Of a stretch of 64,000 bases of DNA, positions 35,728 through 45,727 are shown one piece after another. The DNA is from Ampelocalamus luodianensis. Its lineage: Eukaryota > Streptophyta > Magnoliopsida > Poales > Poaceae. Under the pieces are notes generated by a model. It was not told the DNA's origin. It saw only the letters and a program-made list of their open reading frames with translations, and did not search any database. A program made the translations under genes and the position numbers. The DNA lies in the NCBI GenBank assembly GCA_036346255.1, contig CM070628.1:21095840-21159839 (forward strand), in the 5' to 3' direction. Numbering within the stretch: the first letter of the stretch is position 1; the number at the start of each line of letters is the position of its first letter.

Positions 35728-36233
35728 AAAAAAAAATTAGCCCAGTTTCAACCTTACGCAACACACTTGTTTAATTTACTTCTAATGTAACAAAAAAAAA
35801 TCTGAGCTGTCCTGGGCCGACTATGTCCTAGCTTGATACCCCCATATTGTTTTATCAGGACATGCCTGGTCGCCCAAGAAGCAGTGATGCTAGATCCTTA
35901 AGGCCCAACTTCTTTAGGTCTATTGTAAACTCTAATGCGTTGTTTGGACGTAGGAATTTCCTAGGAATTCTTTGGAAATTATATTGTTTTTGTAGGTTTA
36001 CTATGCTTATTAGCTAACGTAGTGGCAGACACAGGATTGCAACCCTGAGGGGCCAAATACATGATTATCTATCTTTGTGGGGTCATTTTTATAAATTTTT
36101 CATTGTTTTCTAGGTTTTTGCATGAATTTTCACTTGTATCAGATGGTTTCGCAAAAAAAAGTTGGGTTGATTGACCACGCAGCTTTAACGTGGATCCACC
36201 ACTAAGCTCAAGTATCGAGTGACCAATATATAT

Positions 36234-36267
<34 letters not shown>

Positions 36268-37263
36268 CTATATATATATATATATAGGGTCCACTAGTGT
36301 TGAACTTTAGAGGAGGTGGAGGATCAACGGTGGGTGGCGGTGGCGCCACCTTGGGCACTAGATGGAGGAGGGCAATGGGTGGAGCTCGATCAAGCCTAAC
36401 TATGACCCTAGGAACGCCCTGTTCTTCACCTTCGTCAATGGCGAGGCTCAACTGAGGTACCAAAGGTAGTTTGTCGATGAGCCCGGGTAGGCGCTCGTGC
36501 TGCCCGGAGGCAAGGCGGGCAGTGATGGTGTTGAGGGCGGTATAGGTAGCCGTGTAGGGTAGCGGTAGCACCAATGGAAAAACTCGCAGGAGGGCCTCAC
36601 TGGCGCTAGGGTGACATTGGCGAGGCGGCGGGGGGACAATGCGACGGGAGGTGGCTATGGTTGGGAGTTGCATCCTGGATCGTCTGATCTCAATCCAGCG
36701 GTTGAAAAATCGATTGATTTTGACAAAATTTTATTTGACTAATGTATGGTCACTCAAAAAAAATTAGATGGTTAGTGCTATCAAGAAAAAAACCAAATAA
36801 CATGCTACTCCCGTTTCTTCTTGGTTCCTTTGGAGAAGGTCCAAAACTCATAATCTTTGGAGCACTAGTAGGATACATGCGTTGCTCTGAGAACAACTCA
36901 TGATTGTATTCATCAAACATTGACAAAAAACCCTCGGCTTTCTTCCCTTCTCCACTCTTCGTCGATGGTTGATCCCCAACAATCTCTACCACCTCCCCAT
37001 TCCCAATTCCATCCCCATCTCCCATGCAATCTCCAGTTCTCCACCACCTAATCTCCCCATTCCTTCCCCATTAAGGGATTGCTATCCACCGCTTCCCGCC
37101 ACCACCCATCAATCACAAATCCACAACGTCGCTGCTGAAGTTGGTGATCTCCGGTGACAAGAGGATGGGCAAGACCGTCGCCTCCCTTCCTTGATCTCTA
37201 GTCGCACCGTTGACGACTCCAATCCCATCTCGCTCTACCTCACCGATTCTTGACAACACGGGC
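35728..37263 (+). other. Region without supported genes
   Basis: Short dispersed-repeat pieces (for example around 36020-36060, GTGGCAGACACAGGATTG), a TA repeat and moderately GC-rich sequence. A 162-residue minus frame (36185-36673) partly made of the TA repeat and a 91-residue minus frame (36750-37025, MGDGDGIGNGEVVEIVGDQ...) resemble nothing recognised. Confidence 0.5.
36226..36286 (+). repeat. (TA)n microsatellite
   Basis: About 60 bases of nearly pure TA repeat with two short interruptions. Confidence 0.95.
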
Positions 37264-37873
37264 TTAATAAATTGGATGGTGAACAAGGGATTCCAGTTCA
37301 TGAAACTTCAGCCTATACTTGTCTTGTATGAAGTTATGGATTATAATGATCTCATTCTCAATATCTATTGGTAATGCATTGCAATTGACAATAAGCTGGT
37401 ACACTAGATCCTCCTCTGGGATGGACCCTTGATTGGAGAAGTTTGTGCCTTTCTGAAGTGCATCTTCAACTTTCTACAAAGAAACAAATCACAAATGAAA
37501 TTGTCTATTGTCATGCATGGGATGAGAGGAAACCTTTTGTGGCCTAAACAAATTTAATAGGATCATATTTTTGGCATCAGCCATAGTGAAATTGTCCATG
37601 TTTCCTCTAACCACATTGAAACAGATTTTCCGTATGTCAGATAAGTCAGATATGCGCTTGCCATGCGGAGGGGATGTGTGTGTGTGTGTGTGTGTGCTCT
37701 CCAAAGAAAATGGTGATTTTAAGAGTTTGATCACTTACTTGCATTGTCACTATAACATTGTGTCTTCTGTAGCTTTGAAATACTATCAAGATCATCATAA
37801 TTAAGAGACTCAAGGTCGGGCATATCATCATCACCATCCTCTTCCATACACTGCTACCTCGCGTTGTCTTCTT
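37264..37873 (-). pseudogene. PRP31: PRP31 (U4/U6 snRNP splicing factor) pseudogene fragment with intron
   Basis: Two minus-strand exon pieces match plant PRP31. The first (37873-37739) reads EEDGDDDMPDLESLNYDD then LDSISKLQKTQCY; the second (37473-37264) reads KVEDALQKGTNFSNQGSI, then VYQLIVNCNALPIDIENEI, then HNFIQDKYRLKFHELES and LVHHPI, then a stop. A 265-base intron with GT and AG ends separates them, and an AG precedes the first piece. PRP31 joins the U4/U6.U5 tri-snRNP in the nucleus. Only about 115 of the usual roughly 480-500 residues are present (Nop domain missing); an in-frame TAG and a small deletion at the exon 1 end break the frame. The kept intron means a DNA-level copy, not a retrocopy. 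Confidence 0.8.
37675..37696 (+). repeat. (GT)n microsatellite
   Basis: Eleven GT units, inside the intron of the PRP31 fragment. Confidence 0.95.
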
Positions 37874-39377
37874 CTGAAAATTTTGATAATTGGTAAACAA
37901 ATTAGCAAGAAATAAATCATTATAAAATCTGGTTACATGTAGGGTGCATATCGATCACATGATTACGATTCAATGCTTGCATTTTCTTTGTTCAAAACAC
38001 ATTATTCTTAAAGCTTGTCACTGAAATAAATCGCGTCATTAGTCTTTTCCTCAAGATAAGGCATCAACCAAAGTTCATTTTGTTTCAAACATGACAATTT
38101 TACATAGGAAAAAGTAGGATCGGGCAAATGGTATATTACATTCAGTAAAACATATCGATCCTCCTGCTCTGGGATTTAATTTTCAAACTTGTGATACACT
38201 GCACCTGCGCCTTTGTATGTGCAGTGTATATTATATTAGAACATAAATGTACAGTATGTCGAACACAAATGAGCATACCGATATGGTCGTCTCATTAAAA
38301 AAGGAGAGCGATACATAAATAAGGTTTGGACTAATATGAGCAAAGTTCTTTGATCGAGAGCTGCAAATAAATAAATAAACAAAAGAATTTACTGAAGAAA
38401 AACCGTTCCTCTTTCATAGGCTACTATGTTTATCAAACTTTTGGTCCTTTCACCACATTTATTACATGTAAATTGAACAAGCAAGCTTCTTCTCGGAAGC
38501 TTTGTATCAAAAGTGGCTTCTGTAACATCACATAAAAAAATGTTGTTTTAAAGCCATTCTAGAATAGCAATTAATGCTGCGAAGGATGCTTGCATTTCAT
38601 TGATACGATGAATGATACTAAAATAATATGCTTTCCAAAGTAACATAATTTGAAAATGACATAACCTCCATAAGGAACAAGCTGTGTTATTTACGAGCAG
38701 TTTTGAACCCACCCTATTAGTCAATCGGCAAGAAGCATGATTTCATACAATCCAATATTGCGATCCATATGGCATTACTGAAAAAATTCCTTTTCATGAA
38801 TTTTCTAAGCTCCTAATTCTACGATACGTAGAAGCTACATCTTGTTGTTTTTGGAAGGCCATATGCTGTATGTCCCTAAAATGCTTCAAAACACAAGATT
38901 AAGAAAAATGCACAAAGTCCAGTTTCTGTGACATTTTTAGCATTTCTATATGGATGAAAAATATGATGCACAAGCATATAGTTCACATTCAACAAGTGAA
39001 TAAAAAGTCATCTTTGAAAAGCACAACTTATTCGAGAATAGAAAAGAACCACAATCTCACAAGCTCAAAGTTTATGAATTATGACCATGGCTTAGTAGCC
39101 TACAATATTTGAGCTATTCGTATTTCACAAATCCTAACCAATTCTACTTTATTTTAAGTAGCTAATTAATTCGTATTGATGCTTTGGTTGTATAATCCAA
39201 TCCATAATCGGTGAATCCTTATTACTACTACCATCACTAACTATTCATTTTCACTAATCACCACGACTACAAAAGGCAAGCAAAACTCAAACCGGTTCAT
39301 CCCTAACAATAGGAACAAATCAAAAGCGGTGGAGAGAAGGTTAATGGGTTCTTGCGGTGTGCTGCTGCCCGTGCGAA
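37874..39377 (-). other. AT-rich region upstream of the PRP31 fragment
   Basis: No gene seen. If the PRP31 fragment and the GC-rich frame at 39378-39776 belonged to one old minus-strand gene, this would be its first intron; that is only a guess. Confidence 0.35.
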
Positions 39378-39776
39378 TCAACCTCTCGAGCACGCAGAGA
39401 GGCGGTCCCCTCGACGATCGAAACCCTCGGCCGCAAGGAGAGCACACAAGCTTAGGCATCGCCGAGTGAGGCCGAGCACGGAAGAAGCTAAGTATGGAGC
39501 GCACCGGAGATGCCGCCAGGGCTTGGGGAGGAAGAGGAGGAGAGGGAGCGCGTGAGGGAGGCGCACGATGGGCGAGGGGTGGAAAGGAAGGCGCGAATGG
39601 CGAGCACCGCAGCATTTGCACACATCGCCGTAAATCGTCGCATCTTCACCACATCTGGTTACATCACTAGTTCCCTTCTTCTTTTCTTCTTCTATAAAAG
39701 AATCAACCAAGAAGAAGAAGAAAAGGAAACTTACAGGAGAGGTGGGAGATGAAGCGATGCGTCGACGGTGGCACAT
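39378..39776 (-). other. GC-rich minus-strand open frame next to the CACTA insertion
   Basis: A 132-residue frame (MCHRRRIASSPTSP...) of no known family. A good splice donor (CCTGTAAGT) lies about 45 bases inside it. Reading through the CACTA element with one CTT removed, it is in frame with the minus-strand frame ending at 53227 (from 53498), without a stop. It may be part of a former exon; equally, GC-rich DNA often lacks stops. Confidence 0.35.
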
Positions 39777-39849
39777 GAGGCGTTGAGGGTTAGGAGGGCT
39801 GAGCGCTTGTCGGTGCCTTCACTACTACAAAGCAGGCTATAGAAGACAC

Positions 39850-40240
39850 CCCATCACGAGCGGGTTAATTTGAATCCGTCGTGTTGGGTCTGTTGGCGGC
39901 ATTTGCTTTGCGGCCTATCACGAGCGGTTCTTACTAGTAACCGTCATGATATATGCTTATCACGAGCGGTTTATATACGAACCGTGCGTGAAATATCCTG
40001 ACGCAGATTCTATTTATGAACCGTCGCGATAATCCCCATATCACCGGCGGTTTATTAATAGAGCCGTCGTGATATGTCACGACGATTACGTACATAAACC
40101 GTGCAGTGATAATCCTCCGTATCATGAGCGGTTTATAAAGAGCACCGTCGTGAAATATCATAGACGGTTTTATTTATAAACCGTGCAGTGATATATACCT
40201 ATCACGAGCGATTCATATTTTGAACCGTGCAGTGATATCC
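39850..40240 (+). repeat. CACTA 5' subterminal hairpin array
   Basis: About nine units of roughly 40 bases, each an inverted pair of the type TATCACGAGCGGTT ... AACCGTCGTGATA around an AT-rich loop. In this superfamily such repeats are binding sites for the element's own TNPA-like protein and control expression and transposition. Several right halves read ACCGTGCAGTGATA instead of the expected complement. Confidence 0.88.
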
Positions 40241-40245
40241 TCGTG

Positions 40246-40255
40246 CTATAAATAC
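40246..40255 (+). promoter_or_regulatory. TATA box of the CACTA first gene
   Basis: GCTATAAATACC directly after the last hairpin unit, about 750 bases before the transposase reading frame. Confidence 0.6.
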
Positions 40256-40315
40256 CTTGAGTACCCCCTGCCCATTCCCATTTGAGCCGCCACCGGATAA
40301 AAACCCATGCGCCAG

Positions 40316-40440
40316 CGAGAGCGAGAGAGAGGGGAGGAGAAGGAGAGGAGAAAGGGAGGAGAAGGAGAGGAGAAAGGGAAGGAGAAGAGAAAGAGAGGAG
40401 AAAGGGAGGAGAAGGAGAGGAGAAAGGGAGGGAGGCAGCA
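40316..40440 (+). repeat. Purine-rich tandem repeat
   Basis: Repeats of GGAGAAGGAGAGGAGAAAGG with small changes, all purines on the plus strand, in the probable 5' leader of the TNP2 gene. Confidence 0.85.
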
Positions 40441-40997
40441 ATCGGAATAGATCGATTTGGTATTTTAAATCGTGAGCTCCGAGGGTAACATTCTTTATAA
40501 CCCAATTGAGATATGGTAGAATATGCTAAGCATCGCGTGTATAAAGTCGAAGTGGGAGTGGGTCCTTCCATAGCATCGGATAACCATACGTGAAGAGGAA
40601 TTGTGCGGATTACTTAATCGCACCAAGGAATAATAAAAAGCACACAAAGTAGTAAGGAATTAATCCAATTATTAGGAATGCGATTATTAGCTATTTTGAA
40701 CAAATCCGAAACTCTACCCTTTAGAGCATCTGCAATTTACGTGCTTAATTAGCCGGTTCGAATGGCTAGATTTGATGCTAGGAACCGATTTCACAAGTGG
40801 AAGCGCCTATTCGAAACAAAACTCTAGGAACCGATGCAAACTTTTGTATCGGATGTAAGGAATAGAATAATATTTTTCATTTGGTAGTTGGAATAATATT
40901 AAAGTTACGTGAGGGGAAGGAAATGGAGAGAGAGCGGTTGAGAGAGATTTTATTAATCTAATTTGACACTATATATTTTGTTACATGTGTAGCGTAG
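40441..40997 (+). other. Leader or intron before the TNP2 frame
   Basis: No gene seen. Probably the 5' untranslated part or a first intron of the transposase gene. Confidence 0.45.
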
Positions 40998-43900
40998 ATG
41001 GACCGAAAGCTGGATGTATGGTGTGAACCGTGTGAGTCAAGAGTACATTAATGGCGTGGTTGCTTTTAGAAGAGCCGCGAGGCGGGATATGTTGAAAAAG
41101 GGGATAAAATATATGTCTTGTCCATGCATTGATTGCGATAATCAAGATGTTTACCAACCCAGCGCAGATAGAAGCACACTTGATTGAAGGGTTTCAAAAA
41201 GGGTATACATGTTGGACGATCCACGGTGAAGAGCGACGGAAGTTAGTAATAACGACATCACCGAGAAGTCAACGATATGTCGGATGTAGATCGTGGTTTT
41301 GATGAGGATAGGTCACACGATGACAATCTGGATCGGATGCTACGCGATGCGAAGAGAACTACGATGAGAGAGTTTTGTAAATTCGGCGCTTAATGGAGGA
41401 CTCGGTGAGACCTTTGTTCCACAGGCGCAAGCCGGAATATACAAGGTTGTCAACATGATTGAACTGCTTAAATTAAAAGCAAGCAATGGTTGGTCCGATA
41501 AGAGTTTCACGGCGTTGTTAGGTCCCCTAGAGGACATTCTTCCGGAGGGAAACGTGTTGCCCAACACCACCTACCAAGCAAAGAAGGTTCTTTGTCCATT
41601 GGGAATGGAAGTAGAAAGAATACATGCAAGTCCGAACGATTGTATCCTCTATCGTAAAGAGTATGCAGACATGCATGTATGTCCGTGTGCAAAGCATCCC
41701 GATACAAGCGTCGAGAATCGCTAGGTTGAAGCAAGGACCTCTGCTAAGATGTTGTGTATCGCACTGTGATCCCACGTTTGAAGCGTTTATTTGCGAACTC
41801 AAAGAGACAAGATTGGTGCGTTGGCACTCGGAGGACCGTAAGAAAGATGGAAAGCTAAGAGACCTGCTGATTACGCTCGGTGGAGAAACTTCGATCGGAG
41901 CTTGAAGAGTTCGGTGCGAACCAAGGAACATAAGGTTAGGGTTGAGTGCAGATGGAATGAATCCTTTCGGTAACATGAGCGATCGACATAGCACGGCACG
42001 TGAATCTATGCATGTACAACCTTCCTCCTTGGTCGTATATGAAGCGGAAGTACATTTTGATGTCACTACTTATCCAAGGGCGAAACAACACAGGAATGAT
42101 ATTGATGTGTACCTAGCACCATTCTTTGGAAGATCTTGTGACAACGTGGAGCGAAGGAAGTGCAGGTATGGGATGCGTACAAGCGAGAGAACTTCACTTT
42201 ACACGCCATGTTGTTACGCACCATCAATGATTTTCCTGCCCGGGTAACTGTCGGGCTTGAGTACAAAAGGAGCCAAAGCTTGTCCGCTTGCTTAGATGCT
42301 CTGAGTATATGGCTAAGCAACTCACGCAAAAGCGTGTATCACGCGTCACGTAGGTTCCTTCCCGAGTCATCCATACGGAAGATGAAGAAACAATTCGACG
42401 GAAATAAGGAGGGCGGTTCAGCTCAAGGGCTTTTAGAGGAAAGATGTCTATGATATGGTAAAGGATATCGATGTTGTACTTGGGAAGGGGCGTCAATTAA
42501 GAAGCGTCGAGAAGAACATCTGGAAGAAGCGGTCAATTTTTTGGGACTTGCCTTATTGGGAGCACTTAGAAGTTCGCCACTGCATCGACGTCATGCATGT
42601 GGAGAAGAATATATGTGATAGCTTGATTGGTCTCTTACTGAACATTAGTGGCAAAACAAAGGATGGTGTTAACAAATGGCTTGGCTTGGTCGATATGAAC
42701 ATAAGGACCGAGTTAGCACCGCAAGAGAACGATACAGGACGAACGTACCTCCCCCCAGAGCTTGCTACACTCTGTCCAAGGCCGAGAGAAATGAACTGTG
42801 CCAGAGCTTGCATGGTGTGAAAGTCCCGTCTGGTTACTCTGCTAACATTAAGAAACTTGTTTCTATGCAAGATTTGAAATTAATTGGTATGAAGTCGCAT
42901 GATTGTCATGTGCCGATAACACAAATGCTTCCTGTTGCAATTAGGAGTATCTTGCGAACAAGGTCAGAGTAGCAATCTTGAGGTGTGTTATTTCTTCAAC
43001 TCAATTGCTCGAAGGTCATCGATCCCCAAGGACTAGATGCTCTGGGCCGAGGTGGTGATGACTCTATGTCATCTTGAGATGTATTTCTCTCCGTCATTTT
43101 TGATATCATGGTCCATCTCATTGTTCACCTTGTGAAAGAGATAAAGATATGCGACCTGTGTTCCTCGTTATATGTACCCGTTCGAGGTACATGGGAATTC
43201 TCAAGTCCTACGTGCGGAATCAATCTCGACCGGAGGACAGCATCATCGAAGGTTATGCAGCGGAAGAGGTCATTGAGTTACGTATCGACTATATGGCTCG
43301 GTGGATCCGATAGGTGTGCCTCTATCTCGTCATGAGGAGACTTGATGGTATCGGGACCATCGGAAGAAATCAATCACTCCGATCTGGATACATACGCTCA
43401 AGCCCATTTCATGGTCTTGCAACACATGACGAAGTGTCCCGTACATCGGCGAGCACAAAGACATGATGCATGCAGAATCCAAACCGGTCGGAGGTTTGGA
43501 TCATGAGAAACACAACCGTCGGTTCAACGGATGGTTAAAGGTGCGAATCACTGGGAGGTCATCAAGTGATGATACATTGCTATGGTTGGCACAAGGGCCA
43601 CAATTTACAATTGTCACATGGCAAGGATATGACATAAATGGGTACACATTTTATCGGACATTCGGGATAGGAAGAGCACGATCCGAGCAGCGGTATCCGC
43701 ATAGATGCATTCGATGCCGGCGGTGAGGAGCTCGTACTATGGGCAAATAGAGGAGATATGGGAGCTCGACTACGTGCTTTTCAAGATCCCCTATTTGGTG
43801 CCGTTGGGTCCATCTCCCACAGGTGAAGGTTGACAAATGCGGCGTCACTACCGTGGACCTTGAGCGTGTCGGATACAAAGGCGAACCATTCGTCCTGGCT

Positions 43901-44131
43901 AATCAAGTTGTTCAAGTATTCTATGTAACCGACCCGGCAAATAAGAAACGCCACGTAGTTCTTCATGGAAAAAGAAGGATTGTCGGAGTTGAGAATGTAG
44001 TGGACGAGGAAGAATACAATCAATTTGACGAGTTGCCTCCTTTCGGAGATGGCATCAGGCTCGACGAAGAACCCAGTGAGGAAGCTAGCTATATGCGCGC
44101 CGATCATCATGAAGGGCTATATTTTAATTAA
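40998..44131 (+). pseudogene. CACTA TNP2-type transposase, many frameshifts
   Basis: Pieces in all three frames give the normal domain order. N-terminal transposase-associated domain at about 40998-41200 (MYGVNRVSQEYINGVVAF, SCPCIDCDNQ). TNP2 core from 41455 (MIELLKLKASNGWSDKSF, NDCILYRKEYADMHVCPC, then LGLSADGMNPFGNMS) to 42720; best kept is 42455-42820 with WDLPYWEHLEVRHCIDV and MHVEKNICDSLIGLLLN. Then a DUF4218-like part (43100-43330) and a DUF4216-like part, KKRHVVLHGKRRIVGVENV at 43950-44000, ending TAA near 44131. The protein cuts the element ends in the nucleus. Roughly ten breaks make it inactive, or the sequence contains indel errors. Confidence 0.88.
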
Positions 44132-44402
44132 GAATTTAATCCATTGTAATTAATTTATTCTATAACATCATGTGTTATGGACTTGTAATCTCTCATATAT
44201 TTTGATATTGATGTCAATGTGGACGTTCATCGTAACCGACAATTGGTTTTTGAAGTAAAATGTGTTATGAGCTTGTCTTCATATATACTTGTCACCAGGT
44301 TTTGTCATCTCTCATATATTTTGATATTGATGTGAATGTGGATGTTCATTGTAATTCATATATACTTGTCACCAGGTTCATTGTAATTGATAATTGTCTG
44401 GA

Positions 44403-44690
44403 TCTATCACAGACGGTTCTATAATATAACCGTCTGTGATAATGAATCACAGACAGTTCTAATATAGAACCGTCTGTGATATGAGATTATCTCAGACGGT
44501 TCTATTTGATAACCGTCTGTGATATCCCGACAAAACCAATAGGTAATCTGTGATAAAAGCTAATCACAGACGGTTTAATACACAAACCGTCTGTGATATG
44601 GAACATATCACAGACGGTTATTAGATAGAACCGTCTATGATGACTTATCAAAGACGGTTTTAGTCAAGAACCGTCTGTGATAGCCTCTTA
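44403..44690 (+). repeat. Internal hairpin array in the CACTA element
   Basis: Six or so units of the type ATCACAGACGGTT ... AACCGTCTGTGAT, each nearly a perfect hairpin, plus one half unit. The core CACAGACGG differs from the CACGAGCGG core of the two end arrays. It sits between the two genes and immediately upstream of a TATA-like box. Confidence 0.88.
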
Positions 44691-44695
44691 TAAGG
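44687..44695 (+). promoter_or_regulatory. TATA-like box of the CACTA second gene
   Basis: CTTATAAGG directly after the internal hairpin array, in the same relation as the TATA box at 40246 to the 5' array. Confidence 0.5.
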
Positions 44696-44804
44696 TGGGA
44701 ACCGCTAGGGTTTTCCTCACTCGTCCCTTCCTCTCCCGCACCACTGAGTTTATCGCGCGCTCCTTTGCCTCCTCTAGGGCTCCCGTTCACCGCCGCCTCC
44801 GACC

Positions 44805-45022
44805 TCGACACTGCCGCCCCGACCTCGCCGCCGCCGCTCCCGACCTCGGCGCCCCCGACCTCGACACTGCCGCCCCGACCTCGGCGCCGCTCCCGACCGC
44901 GCCGCTGCTCCCGACCTCGGCGCTCCCGACCTCGGCACCCCCGACCTCGACACTGCGCCCCGACCTCGGCGCGCTCCCGACCACTGCTTTGCTCCGACCT
45001 CGGCGCTCCCGACCTCGGCACC
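44805..45022 (+). repeat. GC-rich minisatellite
   Basis: Tandem copies of a unit like CCGACCTCGGCGCTCC and a variant with CTCGACACTGCCG. It lies just after the internal promoter; the proline-rich open frames across it (44677-45121) are products of the repeat. Confidence 0.85.
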
Positions 45023-45727
45023 CGGTATTTCTTTTGTGTTAGACTCTTGACTCTTGTTCTTGTAGAGATGGATGTCGGTTGGCTTGATTGGTGTTGTGGG
45101 TACCCTATTTATACTCTCTAGCGGGAAGCAAGCAAGCAAAGCTAGCTAGCGATGGCGATGGTAGTAGTAGTACTCCTGCTGAGACTATCTTTGAAAATTT
45201 GATCACGTTAAAGTAGGTAGATTACATACAAATCATGATATTAAATTTATCTTGCGGAGTAATTTTGAAGTATATATATTTTTATTACTTTCGATAGCAT
45301 AATGTAAATCATAGTGGTGTCAAAGAAAAGAAAAGATGTAGCACAGATCGTGGAGGGGGAGCACCAGCGATGCTTGAGGAATCAAAAGCGGGTGGGTTCT
45401 TTGCGAGCGCGAGAGAAGAGAGCGCACATGGCTAGCCTAGAACAGACACCACGCATGTGCATGTGCATCGCATCCACGCACGATACTCCGTAGTTAGCAT
45501 GGGCTTAAGCTGGAGTAGAGTCGATCGAGGAGTAAGTTTATTTATTTATTTATCAAAGTAAGTGCGTGTTCGTGTTTGCGTTTGCGTGCAGTTGGATAAA
45601 TCCGTTGATGACTAGTGTCTTTGCTTTGCTAACACTTGGATCTGAGTCCTGTAGTCATCGTGTGTGCTCATCTCTAATTAATAATGGCCTCAGAAGCTGA
45701 ACACTGAACCTGTGCTTCTTTTGTTCT
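45023..45727 (+). other. CACTA internal DNA without recognised gene
   Basis: Probably leader or intron of the second transposon gene, up to the solo LTR insertion. GT-AG intron ends cannot be placed with confidence. Confidence 0.45.

Noticed and set aside
36185..36673. 162-residue minus-strand frame
   Set aside because: Its C-terminal part is just the translated TA repeat; the rest is Pro/Leu-rich and unknown.
37489..37734. 81-residue minus frame with a His-Thr run
   Set aside because: It lies in the intron of the PRP31 fragment; the HTHTHT run is the GT microsatellite.
44403..44690. Regular repeats resembling a CRISPR array
   Set aside because: Units are inverted hairpins without unique spacers, inside a plant CACTA element; such arrays are typical of transposon subterminal regions.
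44677..45121. Proline-rich proteins on both strands
   Set aside because: Produced by the CCGACCTCGGCG minisatellite, whose period keeps several frames open.
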